Assembly: GCA_963759055.1 (NCBI GenBank)
Contig: CAVWYD010000030.1
Location: forward strand, 1 to 64,000
Direction of reading: 5' to 3'
From: Thiosocius sp963759055
Lineage (GTDB): Bacteria > Pseudomonadota > Gammaproteobacteria > Chromatiales > Chromatiaceae
Length of the DNA stretch: 64,000 nucleotides
Below the pieces are notes generated by a model. It saw nothing but the letters and a program-made list of their open reading frames with translations, did no database searches and had not been told where the DNA came from. Shown here piece after piece: positions 44,795 to 53,676 of the stretch. How positions within the stretch are numbered: the first letter of the stretch is position 1; each line of letters begins with the position of its first letter. The translations under genes and the position numbers were made by a program.

Positions 44795-44917
44795 AGCAGA
44801 ATCCAATAAACATTATTGATACAGGCCGCGGAGTATAGTGACCCGGGGAAAACACGATCAAGCGTAACATCCGTTTATTGGCCCGGTCCGACCATTTATT
44901 GCACGAGGTGGCACTTT

Positions 44918-45337
44918 ATGACCGATAAAATCGATAAAACCGAGGGCGAGTGGCGCGAGACTCTCAGTCCCGAACAGTTCCACGTCTGCCGGGAGAAAGG
45001 GACCGAACGTGCCTTTACCGGCGCCTATTGGGATACCAAGACGCCAGGGCTGTACCGCTGCGTGGCCTGTGGTGAGCCATTGTTCAGTTCGCGGGAAAAA
45101 TTCGATTCCGGTTCCGGTTGGCCGAGCTTCTGGCAACCGGTGGTCGAGGATGCGGTAGAGACTGAAACGGACACAAGCCTGGGCATGGAGCGTGTCGAGG
45201 TGCATTGCCGACGCTGCCGGTCTCACCTGGGGCATGTGTTTCCCGATGGTCCGCAGCCCACGGGGCAGCGCTATTGCATCAACTCGCTGTCGCTGGAGCT
45301 CGATACGGATCAGCTGCCGGGCGGGGACAATCCGTAG
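44918..45337 (+). CDS. msrB: Peptide-methionine (R)-S-oxide reductase MsrB
   Basis: A 139-residue MsrB that repairs oxidised methionine. The zinc is held by CVACGEP near residue 45 and CRRCRSHLGHVF near 95; the catalytic Cys is in RYCINSLSLEL near 118, and the substrate motif FDSGSGWPSFW is intact. GAGGTGG is 7 nt before the ATG, which fixes the start at 44918. It is a full-length single-domain enzyme, convergent with the next gene. Confidence 0.96.
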   Translation: MTDKIDKTEGEWRETLSPEQFHVCREKGTERAFTGAYWDTKTPGLYRCVACGEPLFSSREKFDSGSGWPSFWQPVVEDAVETETDTSLGMERVEVHCRRCRSHLGHVFPDGPQPTGQRYCINSLSLELDTDQLPGGDNP

Positions 45338-45340
45338 ATT

Positions 45341-45871
45341 CTATTCGGTCTCGTCCAGCAGGTCCTGCACTGCCTTCGCGGACCACAGGCCGCCGCCAGG
45401 TGCCGGGCGCGGGAAGTCGTTCCAGAGCTCGGCGGTCTGCTCGGGCGAGATCATGTTGAGCGCGAACGTACGTGCCTCTCGGGTCAGCGCCGACTGATAG
45501 GCTTCTTGGCCGGCCAGCTGGATCAATTGGGCCATATCGACCTCGGCGTCGTATTTTTCTCGCAATACCTCGACGACGTCCTCGGGCGGCATGGACTCCA
45601 GCAGCCCGAGCGCAATCGGGGTCAGATCGGGCGCGCTGTACTCGCCGGGCATGCGCAAATCGATTTCCTTCAGGCGTTTGCGTACCGCGGGCACCACGTC
45701 GCGGGTTTCGGCGCTCGCGAGATTGGGAAATTCCGCATTGAAACGCTCGATAGTGTCGGCAACCACATTGGCCGTTTCCATCTTCTTCCAGAGGTCGTGC
45801 GCGGGTATCCATTCGCCACCGAAGCGAATCATCGGTTCTGCTTTCTTTGCGTGCTTTTCTTTGCTCGACAT
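45341..45871 (-). CDS. Hypothetical soluble protein
   Basis: A 176-residue acidic, helical protein with a basic N-terminus (MSSKEKHAKKAEPM). There is no signal peptide, membrane helix or recognisable catalytic motif; a GEW and WKKMET segment near residues 19-32 is followed by regular helices. I do not recognise the family. It lies between msrB (convergent, 3-bp gap) and the histidine kinase gene on the same strand. Confidence 0.6.
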   Translation of the reverse strand: MSSKEKHAKKAEPMIRFGGEWIPAHDLWKKMETANVVADTIERFNAEFPNLASAETRDVVPAVRKRLKEIDLRMPGEYSAPDLTPIALGLLESMPPEDVVEVLREKYDAEVDMAQLIQLAGQEAYQSALTREARTFALNMISPEQTAELWNDFPRPAPGGGLWSAKAVQDLLDETE

Positions 45872-45955
45872 CGTCCTGGGTCTCTATGCCCGGCATCTGG
45901 AAGCTTAGCGGCGGCGGCGTTCGGCGCTTGAGTACGGTTGATCCGGTGGCTTGGG

Positions 45956-47296
45956 TCAGGGGTTCGGATTTCCCAGCGGAAGCTGCACCCTTATCGCCGC
46001 GCCGCCGAGTTCGGACGAGCCGATATCCAGAGAACCACCGTACTGGGTGACGATCTCGCTCGCCACGGCGAGCCCTATCCCTTCTCCCGGGTGGCGCTGG
46101 TCGGCCCTTTCACCCCGATGCAGCAGCCGCTCGACGTCCGCAGTCGCAAAGCCATCGCCGTCATCCTCGACATCCAGTTGCAGCCACCCGTCCCTTACCC
46201 GGGCCGAGACCTGCACCCGCGCGTCGCAGTGTTTGTAGGCATTCTCCAGCAAATTGCCGAACAGCTCGAACATGTCACCTTCGTCCGCACGCAGCGCCAT
46301 TCCTTCGGGGATCTGCTGGGTACATCTCAGGCTGCGATCGCGGTGCACCTTGTCCAGGCTGGCGCACAGGCGTTGGAGAACGGGTGCCAGCAGAATAGGG
46401 CGCGTGACCCCGCTGGTGCCCGCCACTGCAGCGCGTTGCCGCTGGTAACTCACCATCTGATCGATGCGCAGGGTCTGTTCGCTGATCTGCTCCTTGAGCA
46501 TCGCGTCGCCGCTTTGTTCAGCCGTGCCCCGCAGCACGGCCAGCGGTGTCTTCATGCTGTGTGCGAGGTCGGCAAGGCTGTTTCTGACCCGCTCCTGGCG
46601 CAGCCGGTTCTGTTGGATCAGGGCGTTGAGATTGTCGGTCAGGCCCTGCAGTTCGCGTGGCACCTGTCCCTCGATCCCGCCGCTTTCCCCACTCTCGATG
46701 CGCCGCACGGCGGTGCTCATGTCACGCAAAGGGGCCAGTCCCCAGCGTGCCAGCAGGATCTGTACAGTGAGGAGCACAAGCGCGACTCCACCGAGCCAAA
46801 GCCAGAGAGTTTCGCGGAAGCCGGTCTGCTCCATCGCCAGTGCCCGGCTGTCCATTGCGACAGTGAGCGAATACGAGATCGGTGCACCGAAATCGTCTTC
46901 CCAGCTGACTCCCTGGTCGAACAGGGTCAGCTGGTCCGTGATGCGAAACCGTGTCTCGCCGGGTCGGGCGCCGGTAAGCAGCCGGTCGCTGCGTCCCAGC
47001 AGTGAACCTGAGCGCCAGCGGTAAGCCCCGTCCTCACCCTCGACCTCGGCGTACAGGCCGGAGTCCGGTTGATTGAAGGCCGGCGCGGTGAGCGCCTCTG
47101 GCAGACGCATGCGGCCGCGCTCGTCTTCTCCGGCTGCCGTCAGCAGCGTATAGATATGCGCCTGCAGCTGCTCGCGGACGGCGGTCTCGACGCTGGTCCG
47201 ATAGGCACGATCGAGCGCGACGCCTGCAAGCCCGAGGAAGCCTGCAAGCACCAGCAGATTACCGGTGAGCAGGCGCCGCGTGATCGACGGGCTCAT
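45956..47296 (-). CDS. PhoQ-type sensor histidine kinase
   Basis: A 446-residue membrane kinase. TM1 (LLTGNLLVLAGFLGLAGVALD) is at residues about 8-28; a periplasmic sensor of about 140 residues follows; TM2 (LWLGGVALVLLTVQILLA) is near 168; then HAMP, the phosphoacceptor His in LADLAHSMKTPLAVL near 240, the N box NLLENAYKHC near 355 and G boxes DDGDGF and GEGIGLAVA. Its ATG follows the response-regulator stop by 1 nt. The ligand is unknown; Mg2+/pH-sensing PhoQ is only the nearest analogy. Confidence 0.9.
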   Translation of the reverse strand: MSPSITRRLLTGNLLVLAGFLGLAGVALDRAYRTSVETAVREQLQAHIYTLLTAAGEDERGRMRLPEALTAPAFNQPDSGLYAEVEGEDGAYRWRSGSLLGRSDRLLTGARPGETRFRITDQLTLFDQGVSWEDDFGAPISYSLTVAMDSRALAMEQTGFRETLWLWLGGVALVLLTVQILLARWGLAPLRDMSTAVRRIESGESGGIEGQVPRELQGLTDNLNALIQQNRLRQERVRNSLADLAHSMKTPLAVLRGTAEQSGDAMLKEQISEQTLRIDQMVSYQRQRAAVAGTSGVTRPILLAPVLQRLCASLDKVHRDRSLRCTQQIPEGMALRADEGDMFELFGNLLENAYKHCDARVQVSARVRDGWLQLDVEDDGDGFATADVERLLHRGERADQRHPGEGIGLAVASEIVTQYGGSLDIGSSELGGAAIRVQLPLGNPNP

Positions 47297-47297
47297 G

Positions 47298-47975
47298 TCA
47301 GGCCGTATCCCGGCTCATTCGATATCCGCGGCCGCGCAGCGTTTCGATCGGCCTGTGGCTGCCGTCGGGATCGATCTTTTTCCGGATTCGTCCAATCAGT
47401 ACCTCGACGACGTTACTGTCACGGTCGAAATCCTGGTCGTAGATGTGTTCCGTAAGCTCGGTCTTGGAAACCACCTTGCCCGCATGCAGCATCAGGTATT
47501 CGAGGATACGGTACTCGTGTCCGGTGAGTACGATCTCTTCGGCCTGCACGCTGACCGTCTGGTCGGTGGTGTTTATCTCGATGCCGGCAAAGCTCACCAC
47601 CGGCGTGCTATGCCCGGCGGCGCGGCGCAACAGCGCGTTGACCCTGGCCATCAGCTCTTCGGCGTGGAACGGCTTGGTGAGGTAGTCGTCGGCACCGCTC
47701 TCGAGGCCTTCGACCTTGTCCTGCCAGGCGTCGCGAGCGGTCAGAATCAGAATTGGAAACGGTCGCTGCAGACTGCGAAGCTGACGGATCAGCTCGATGC
47801 CCGAGATACCGGGCAGGCCAAGGTCGATGATGGCGAGATCCATGGGGTACTCGCGACCCAGATACAGACCGTTTTCACCGTCGGCGGCGGCGTCTACCGA
47901 GTAGCCCTTGCCCTCGAGTTGGTCCTGCAGTTGGCTGCGCAGGGTGGATTCGTCTTCGACCACCAGGATTCGCAT
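47298..47975 (-). CDS. OmpR/PhoP-type response regulator
   Basis: A 225-residue regulator. Receiver: EDE near residue 8, phosphoacceptor in AIIDLGLPG near residue 51, and Lys in LTKPFHAEEL near 101. A winged-helix DNA-binding domain (EYRILEYLMLH, SNVVEVLIGRIRKKI, IETLRGRGYR) follows. It is coupled to the PhoQ-type kinase. The PepSY and glycine-zipper genes immediately upstream are likely part of the same cluster. Confidence 0.93.
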   Translation of the reverse strand: MRILVVEDESTLRSQLQDQLEGKGYSVDAAADGENGLYLGREYPMDLAIIDLGLPGISGIELIRQLRSLQRPFPILILTARDAWQDKVEGLESGADDYLTKPFHAEELMARVNALLRRAAGHSTPVVSFAGIEINTTDQTVSVQAEEIVLTGHEYRILEYLMLHAGKVVSKTELTEHIYDQDFDRDSNVVEVLIGRIRKKIDPDGSHRPIETLRGRGYRMSRDTA

Positions 47976-48008
47976 GTCAGGGTCTGTGTAGGTCGTACAT
48001 CGCGCGGG

Positions 48009-48269
48009 TCAGCGGCGTCCGCGGCGCTGGACACGGCCTGATTCAGGATCCACGCGCAGGCGCTTCACCTTACCATCCCTGGTCAGGATGCGGATCTTGT
48101 ACGATTCTCTGCCACCACGGCGATCGGTCTCGGCCGACAACACCCTGCCCGGGTAGCGGCCGCGTGCCTCGGATACCGCATCCTCGAGTGAGGTACGGCG
48201 GTCGGCCTGCGCCAGCGCTGAGGCACCCAGTATCACAACTGCCAGTAGTATCGAGCCTGTCGGTTTCAT
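48009..48269 (-). CDS. Secreted PepSY-domain protein
   Basis: An 86-residue protein with a signal peptide (cleavage after LAQA near residue 22) and one PepSY domain (LEDAVSEARGRYPGRVLSAETDRR...YKIRILTRDGKVKRLRVDPESGRV). It is strongly basic at the C-terminus. PepSY proteins are often encoded beside PhoPQ-like systems and may modulate the sensor; direct evidence is lacking. It starts 33 nt upstream of the response regulator. Confidence 0.85.
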   Translation of the reverse strand: MKPTGSILLAVVILGASALAQADRRTSLEDAVSEARGRYPGRVLSAETDRRGGRESYKIRILTRDGKVKRLRVDPESGRVQRRGRR

Positions 48270-48304
48270 TGCGCTAACCCGGTTCCTCGCGGGCGCCGGC
48301 CAGA

Positions 48305-48862
48305 TCAGAAATGGACCGGGCGCATCCTGCGGTCGACGCGGATCCGGTCACCCGGATGATCGTCCGTCCGCACATGATAAATATGCCCCCTGTAGCGGTA
48401 TTTTACACGGTATCCAACCAGTGCTTCGCGGATTTCGGTGCGATCCAGGGTTTCGCAGTGACGGTACGACCATTGTGTAGCATCGGAAAGTCCGGCCACC
48501 CTGGGACCTGCCTGATAGCCGATCGTGGCGCCGAGGGCGGTACCTGCGATCGTCATGACCGTACGTCCACTGCCTTTCCCGATCTGGTTCCCGGCGACGC
48601 CGCCCAAGACACCACCGACGACGGCCCCCGCAAGCGCCGCGCGACCGGGATCGGTCGACGCTTCAGAGAGGTCGCCGTCCGAACAATATTCTTCGGGGAC
48701 GCTCATCTCGACCTTTTCATAGATCGGTCTGACGTGGAGGACCTTGCCGTATCCGCCGGCATGCCGTGGGCCCCAACCGTCGTAGTGGCCAGAGCCGGCC
48801 GCGACATGACCGGCGCTCGCCATAAGCAGCACCAACGCGGTGAGTCCGGGAATTGTTTTCAT
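48305..48862 (-). CDS. Glycine-zipper 2TM-domain envelope protein
   Basis: A 185-residue secreted or membrane protein with a signal peptide ending HVAA (near residue 23). A glycine-zipper segment (AALAGAVVGGVLGGVAGNQIGKGSGRTVMTIAGTALGATIGYQ) spans about residues 80-120. The C-terminal half is basic (YRVKYRYRGHIYHVRTDD). ATG 48862 follows GAGGAGCAGGACG. It is upstream of the PepSY gene on the same strand. Confidence 0.82.
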   Translation of the reverse strand: MKTIPGLTALVLLMASAGHVAAGSGHYDGWGPRHAGGYGKVLHVRPIYEKVEMSVPEEYCSDGDLSEASTDPGRAALAGAVVGGVLGGVAGNQIGKGSGRTVMTIAGTALGATIGYQAGPRVAGLSDATQWSYRHCETLDRTEIREALVGYRVKYRYRGHIYHVRTDDHPGDRIRVDRRMRPVHF

Positions 48863-48970
48863 CGTCCTGCTCCTCAATGCCCAAGGCCTGGGCCTTCCAG
48901 ATTTCGTGTCTAAAATCTTAGTGAGGAGACCCTGAACCCAGGCTGAATGGGGCCCGGAACGGGTAGCCGC

Positions 48971-49753
48971 TTACCTGGCAGGGCGCAGCTGGCTAAGCAG
49001 GAACAGGATGGTGGCGGCCGTCACGATGGATGGCCCGGCGGGCGTGTCCAGCAGCAGTGATCCGAACAGGCCGATCATCACCGCCGCTGCGCCGACCAGG
49101 GTGGCGATCAGCGCCATCTGCTCGGGGCTTCTGCTGAAGCGTTGTGCTGCGGCTGCGGGGATGATCAACAGGGCCGTGATCAGCAATACGCCGACGATCT
49201 TCATGGCCACCGCTATCACCAGGGCGACCAGCAGCATAAAAATAAATTTGATTCCCGTCGTCTGCACGCCGTCCACTGCGGCAAGCTCGGCGTTCACGCT
49301 GAGGTTGAGCAGGCGGCGCCAGATAGCGGCCATGATCAGCAGGCACAACAGTCCACCACCCCAGATCCACAACACGTCGGCATCGCCCACCGCAAGGATG
49401 TCGCCGAACAGGTACGCGAGCAGATCGACCCGCACATCGTCCCTGAAACTGATCGCCACCAGACCAATGGCCAGTGAGCCGTGCGCGAGGATCCCCAGCA
49501 GGGTGTCACTTGCCAGATGGCTGCGGTGCTGAAGTGCAAGCAGGCCAACGGCAATGAAAAGCGCGAGCAGCAGAACGCTCAGTTGCAGGTTGACCTCGAA
49601 CAACAGCCCCAGCGCGATGCCTAGCAGTGCGGAGTGGGCGAGGGTGTCACCAAAGTAAGCCATACGCTGCCACACCACGAAGACACCGAGTGGGCCGCTG
49701 ACCAGGCTGAGCCCGAGCCCGGCGGCGAGCGCGCGCAGGATGAAGTCATCCAT
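48971..49753 (-). CDS. znuB: Zinc ABC transporter permease
   Basis: A 260-residue integral membrane permease of the ABC-3 family (ZnuB/MntB type) with about eight helices. MAYFGDTLAHSALLGIALG near residue 31 and VKIVGVLLITALLIIPAAAAQRF near 190 are characteristic. The ATG at 49753 overlaps the end of znuC (stop 49746) by 8 nt. It forms the membrane channel of the high-affinity zinc importer with ZnuA and ZnuC. Confidence 0.93.
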   Translation of the reverse strand: MDDFILRALAAGLGLSLVSGPLGVFVVWQRMAYFGDTLAHSALLGIALGLLFEVNLQLSVLLLALFIAVGLLALQHRSHLASDTLLGILAHGSLAIGLVAISFRDDVRVDLLAYLFGDILAVGDADVLWIWGGGLLCLLIMAAIWRRLLNLSVNAELAAVDGVQTTGIKFIFMLLVALVIAVAMKIVGVLLITALLIIPAAAAQRFSRSPEQMALIATLVGAAAVMIGLFGSLLLDTPAGPSIVTAATILFLLSQLRPAR

Positions 49754-50507
49754 GGCGCTGTTCTTCGTCGCCGCGCACCACTTCACCGTGAAGGTTGTGC
49801 TGGTGGTCGTGATGATGCGTGTACACGGCAAGGGTTTCGGCATCGATCGCGCCGAACAGGTCGAGATAAGCGGGGTGTTGGCTGACGGCATCGGGGTGTC
49901 CCGAACAGCAGACGTGCTGGTTGATACAAAGCACCTCGTCAGTGGCTGCCATGACCAGGTGCAGGTCATGAGACACCATGAGCACCGCGCAGCCGCGCTC
50001 ATCCCGAAGGCGGACGATCAGTCGATACAGTTCGCTCTGGCCATTGACGTCGATACCCTGGACGGGCTCGTCGAGCACAAGCAGGTCCGGGCTGCCCATC
50101 AGGGCTCGTGCCAGCAGCACGCGCTGCGTCTCTCCGCCCGACAGACCCTGCATCGGACGCTCCAACAATTTCGCGACGCCGGTCTCGGCCACATTGCGCT
50201 GCAAAGCGGCGCTGTCGTTGTTGGAGAGTGTCAGGAATCGGCGCACGTTCAGCGGCATGCTTTCCGGCAGGCTGAGATTTTGTGGCATGTACCCGATCCG
50301 GAGACCGGACGCCCGTTTGATCGTGCCTGTGCTGGGCGCGATCAGCCCGAGCGCCAGGCGCACCAGGGTCGTCTTGCCGGCCCCGTTGGGTCCGATCACG
50401 GTCAGGATCCGTCCGCGACTCACTTCGATATCGACGTGTCTGAGCAACTGGCGTCCTCTGATCGTCACGCCCAGACCCTTACCCAGCAGCAGTTGATCAG
50501 CGGTCAT
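49746..50507 (-). CDS. znuC: Zinc ABC transporter ATPase
   Basis: A 253-residue ABC ATPase. Walker A is GPNGAGKTT near residue 39, Q-loop GYMPQN, signature LSGGETQR near 125, Walker B LLVLDEP, and the H-loop is VSHD. The C-terminus carries a His-rich tail (THHHDHQHN), a possible zinc-sensing or -buffering element. The ATG at 50507, after GGAGATTCCC, overlaps the end of zur. Confidence 0.93.
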   Translation of the reverse strand: MTADQLLLGKGLGVTIRGRQLLRHVDIEVSRGRILTVIGPNGAGKTTLVRLALGLIAPSTGTIKRASGLRIGYMPQNLSLPESMPLNVRRFLTLSNNDSAALQRNVAETGVAKLLERPMQGLSGGETQRVLLARALMGSPDLLVLDEPVQGIDVNGQSELYRLIVRLRDERGCAVLMVSHDLHLVMAATDEVLCINQHVCCSGHPDAVSQHPAYLDLFGAIDAETLAVYTHHHDHQHNLHGEVVRGDEEQRHG

Positions 50508-50994
50508 GGGAATCTCCGTTGCACAAGGGACAAAGGCCCACGAGTTCGACGGTCTGTGAGCGGATCTTGAAATGCATGTCCCGAGCCTTGTGGCGGATAT
50601 GCCGGTTGAGCGAGTCATCAGCCTGTTCGACCGCCACCCCGCAGCGGTCACAGACAAAGATCTGCGCCATGTGGTCATTCCCCGGGTATGCGCATCCGAC
50701 GAAGGCGTTGCGCGAGCTGACCCTGTGTATCAGGGCATTTTCGAGCAAGAAATCCAGGGCGCGGTATACCGTGGGCGGTGAAGGCTTGTGGCCCTCTGCG
50801 GCCAGCTGCTCGAGAAGTTCGTAGGCCCCGCTCGGTCGATGGCTCTGCCAGATCAATTCCAGGACGCGGCGGCGTGTGGGCGTGAGGCGCAGCCCCCGGC
50901 GTCTGCAAAACCGTTCTGCCTCGCCTAGCGCGCCGTTGACGCAGGCGAGGTGATCATGGCCGGCGGAAGGAAAGGTCACCGGGTCGTCACTCAT
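50497..50994 (-). CDS. zur: Zinc uptake regulator Zur (Fur family)
   Basis: A 165-residue Fur-family repressor. The winged helix runs LTPTRRRVLELIWQSHRPSGAYELLEQL...PPTVYRALDFL, and the structural zinc site is VCDRCG and CPLC near the C-terminus. Its position inside the znu operon and the upstream palindrome identify it as Zur rather than Fur. The stop of znuA overlaps its ATG, giving a four-gene translationally coupled operon znuA-zur-znuC-znuB. Confidence 0.92.
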   Translation of the reverse strand: MSDDPVTFPSAGHDHLACVNGALGEAERFCRRRGLRLTPTRRRVLELIWQSHRPSGAYELLEQLAAEGHKPSPPTVYRALDFLLENALIHRVSSRNAFVGCAYPGNDHMAQIFVCDRCGVAVEQADDSLNRHIRHKARDMHFKIRSQTVELVGLCPLCNGDSHDR

Positions 50995-51941
50995 TATCGG
51001 GTGTCTCCCCGGATGCAGTCAGTCAGTGCATTGGCCATGGATCGCATCATCTGCAGATAGGCCTGCGGGCCTGGCGGGATTTCTGCCCCGAGTGGGTCGA
51101 GCACCGCATGGCGGACCGGCAGACCCTCGCTCAGCATGGCCACCAGTCTGGGCTGAAACTGTGGTTCGGAAAAAATGCAATCCACCTTTTGATTGACCAG
51201 CGTGGCTCGAAGCTCACGCAGGCTTGCGGCGCCCGGGCTGCGTTCGGGATGGGTTGTCATGACGGCCACGGGGCTGAGTGAATAGTTACGCTCGAAGTAC
51301 TGGTAGGCGTCATGAAACACCGCATATTTGCCGCGGATGCCGGAGAACCGGGCGGCGAGCTCCTCATCGAGCGCCCGCAGTTGTTGGCGCAACAGCGCTG
51401 CATTCGATCTGTACAGCTCAGCCTGTGCGGGGTCGAGTTCTACGAGCCGGCGTGTGATCTCGTCCACCATGGCGGCTGCATTTTCCGGTGACAGCCAGAT
51501 ATGCGGGTCGATGCCCCGGCCGGCATTGGTGCCCGTGTTCGCGCGGCGCGTGTTCTGTTCATGCGGCTCCGCCGGATGCAGATGCCTGTTTGGCAACACC
51601 GTCAGGCCAGGCGCATCGAGCAGCGCGACGCTCCGTGACACCCCGAGGTTTGGCAGTATGCGAGCCAGAGGCAGTTCCAGCGCTGGGCCGATCCAGAAGA
51701 GAATATCCGCATCGTTCAGCATCTGCGCGTCCGACGGGCGCAGGCTGAAGGTGTGCGGCGACTCGCCACCGCGCAGCAGCAGACTCGGTGTGCCGGCTCC
51801 TGCCATGACGGCGGCGACGAGCGAGTGCACAGGGGCGATGCTGGCGACAACCCGCGGGCCGGCAACGGCATCACGCCAGGGGATCGCAAACACCAGCAGC
51901 AAACCCAGCAGGCTGGGGAGAGCAGAGGACCTCGGACGCAC
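50994..51941 (-). CDS. znuA: Zinc ABC transporter periplasmic binding protein
   Basis: A 315-residue zinc-binding protein with a signal peptide (residues about 1-27). The zinc ligands are predicted in ESPHTFSL near residue 62, GIDPHIWLS near 145 and VFHDAYQYFE near 210, with a terminal acidic ligand near PLGAEI. A His-containing loop (NRHLHPAEPHEQN) is a common ZnuA feature. The start is GTG at 51941. A Zur-type palindrome lies 26-49 bp upstream. Confidence 0.9.
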   Translation of the reverse strand: MRPRSSALPSLLGLLLVFAIPWRDAVAGPRVVASIAPVHSLVAAVMAGAGTPSLLLRGGESPHTFSLRPSDAQMLNDADILFWIGPALELPLARILPNLGVSRSVALLDAPGLTVLPNRHLHPAEPHEQNTRRANTGTNAGRGIDPHIWLSPENAAAMVDEITRRLVELDPAQAELYRSNAALLRQQLRALDEELAARFSGIRGKYAVFHDAYQYFERNYSLSPVAVMTTHPERSPGAASLRELRATLVNQKVDCIFSEPQFQPRLVAMLSEGLPVRHAVLDPLGAEIPPGPQAYLQMMRSMANALTDCIRGDTR

Positions 51942-51966
51942 GGGGGAGCTCTTCGCGGTTGTGTAA

Positions 51967-51990
51967 AGTGTAATAGGATAACATTACACT
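51967..51990 (-). promoter_or_regulatory. Zur operator upstream of znuA
   Basis: AGTGTAAT-N8-ATTACACT, a 24-bp perfect inverted repeat of 8-bp arms. The central part (TGTTATCCTATTACA) resembles the GTTATAATATAAC core of known Zur boxes. It sits 26 bp upstream of the GTG start of znuA and would overlap the promoter, giving zinc-dependent repression and autoregulation of zur. Confidence 0.75.
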
Positions 51991-52161
51991 GTGCCCTCGT
52001 GTTCACCGTACGCAGCGATGGATGCCGGCGTGCCCGGGCGATCTTTTTCGCCAGGTTTTAATGTTTTGGTAATCCTTTAGGTCCCAAATGGTAAATTACC
52101 CCGCCTGGATGTTCGCCCAACGGCGGATTCCCATTGCACACCAAGTACAGCGGACATCGGG

Positions 52162-53676
52162 ATGAGCATGAGCCACGAAACCACCGGTAAATACGATGTC
52201 ACCACAACTCGCGGGTCAGGGGTGTCGCTCGGTAACGGTTTGCATGGTGCCTGGCGCCGCTACGAGAATTCGTCGATACCACTGGGGCTGAAGTGGTCGG
52301 TCAGTATTGCCGCACTCATCGTTACCGCGATGGGTGTTCTTGGTTTTCACCTGATACAACAGCAGGAGCAGGGGTACCGCAGCCAGGTGGACCGTTTCAG
52401 TCACGTCATCGTGGACCAGCTGGTTCGGATCAGCGGCGAGCCTTTGATGGCCGCCGACACCCTCAGCCTGCAGGTGCTGCTGCAGCGCCATGTCCAAAGC
52501 CCCATGATCCTTGGTGCTGCGCTGCACGACGCCGACGGAGTGCTGCTGGTCGACGCCGGTGTGAGTCCGCCGGGGGCGGCCGAGCCCAAGTTCGATGTTG
52601 CGGGCTTCAGTTCCTGGGACTGGGATAATGGCGAATTCAAGGCGGTCTCCTATGTCAGTCCGGTCATCTACCAGGATGTCACGGCTGGCTTTCTGACCGT
52701 GAGTATCGATCGATCCCCGCTGGAAAAAGACCTGCAGGTAACCCTGCGATTCCTCATCGTATCGACCCTCTTGATGATCTTCCTCGGAGTGATTCTGGCC
52801 TCGTTACTTGCACACCGGCTGTCGCGACCTATCCAGCGTCTGGCCAAGGCCGGCGAGGCCCTGAGCGTCGGAAGACCTCAGGGCCTGGTCACGCGCAGGG
52901 ATGAGATCGGCCAGGTCCTGGACACCTTTCAGCACCTTGCAGAGGGTGTTAAGCGAAAAAATGTGGTTGAAGCCGCATTTTCGCGCTACGTCTCGCCGCA
53001 GGTGGCAAGACAGGTCCTCAAGGGAGAGACCAACAGCGCTCTCGGTGGCAACCGTGTGACCGGCAGCGTGCTTTTCTGCGATATCGTCGGTTTTACGGAG
53101 CTGTCCGAGGGTCGTGAGCCGGGCGAGGTGGCTGCGCTGTTGAACGACTATTTCGGGTATTTTGCCCTGGCCGCCGAAAGTTGCGGGGGTACGGTCGACA
53201 AGTTCATCGGCGACTGCATCATGATCGTATTCGGTGTCCCCGCCGCAGACCCCCATCACGCCCTGCATGCGATGACCTGCGGTATGTTGATCCAGCAACT
53301 GACGCGCCGGATCAATCAGATTCGCCAAACGCGTGAACTGGCGACGGTGACGCTGCGGGTCGGGATCAGCAGCGGGCCCATGCAGGCAGGCAACCTGGGT
53401 AGCGCGGATCGTATGCAATACACGGTCGTCGGCGATACCGTGAATGTCGCGGCGCGCCTCTGTGGCATGTCCGAACCCGGCGGCGTCCTGGTTACGGATG
53501 TGGTGATGGCGTCCGGTCAGCCGGGTGAACTGAGTCACTATGCGCATCTGGGACCTGCCGAGCTGCGAGGCCGCAAGGAATTTGTCGAGGTGCGCGCAAT
53601 GGATGTCGACGCGGTGGCAAGAGACGTCAACGCGGATCTATTGATAGAGACGATCTTGTCTACGGGTAATGACTGA
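52162..53676 (+). CDS. Membrane-bound class III adenylate cyclase
   Basis: A 504-residue cyclase. TM1 (WSVSIAALIVTAMGVLGFHL, near residues 44-63), a periplasmic sensor of about 145 residues, TM2 (FLIVSTLLMIFLGVILASLLA, near 196-216), a HAMP linker, and a class III catalytic domain with SVLFCDIVGFTELSEG near residue 306 and DKFIGDCIMIVFG near 350 carrying the metal-binding Asp residues. Substrate ATP is the usual assignment, though the substrate-specifying residues were not verified. Its stop overlaps the next ATG. Confidence 0.88.
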   Translation: MSMSHETTGKYDVTTTRGSGVSLGNGLHGAWRRYENSSIPLGLKWSVSIAALIVTAMGVLGFHLIQQQEQGYRSQVDRFSHVIVDQLVRISGEPLMAADTLSLQVLLQRHVQSPMILGAALHDADGVLLVDAGVSPPGAAEPKFDVAGFSSWDWDNGEFKAVSYVSPVIYQDVTAGFLTVSIDRSPLEKDLQVTLRFLIVSTLLMIFLGVILASLLAHRLSRPIQRLAKAGEALSVGRPQGLVTRRDEIGQVLDTFQHLAEGVKRKNVVEAAFSRYVSPQVARQVLKGETNSALGGNRVTGSVLFCDIVGFTELSEGREPGEVAALLNDYFGYFALAAESCGGTVDKFIGDCIMIVFGVPAADPHHALHAMTCGMLIQQLTRRINQIRQTRELATVTLRVGISSGPMQAGNLGSADRMQYTVVGDTVNVAARLCGMSEPGGVLVTDVVMASGQPGELSHYAHLGPAELRGRKEFVEVRAMDVDAVARDVNADLLIETILSTGND

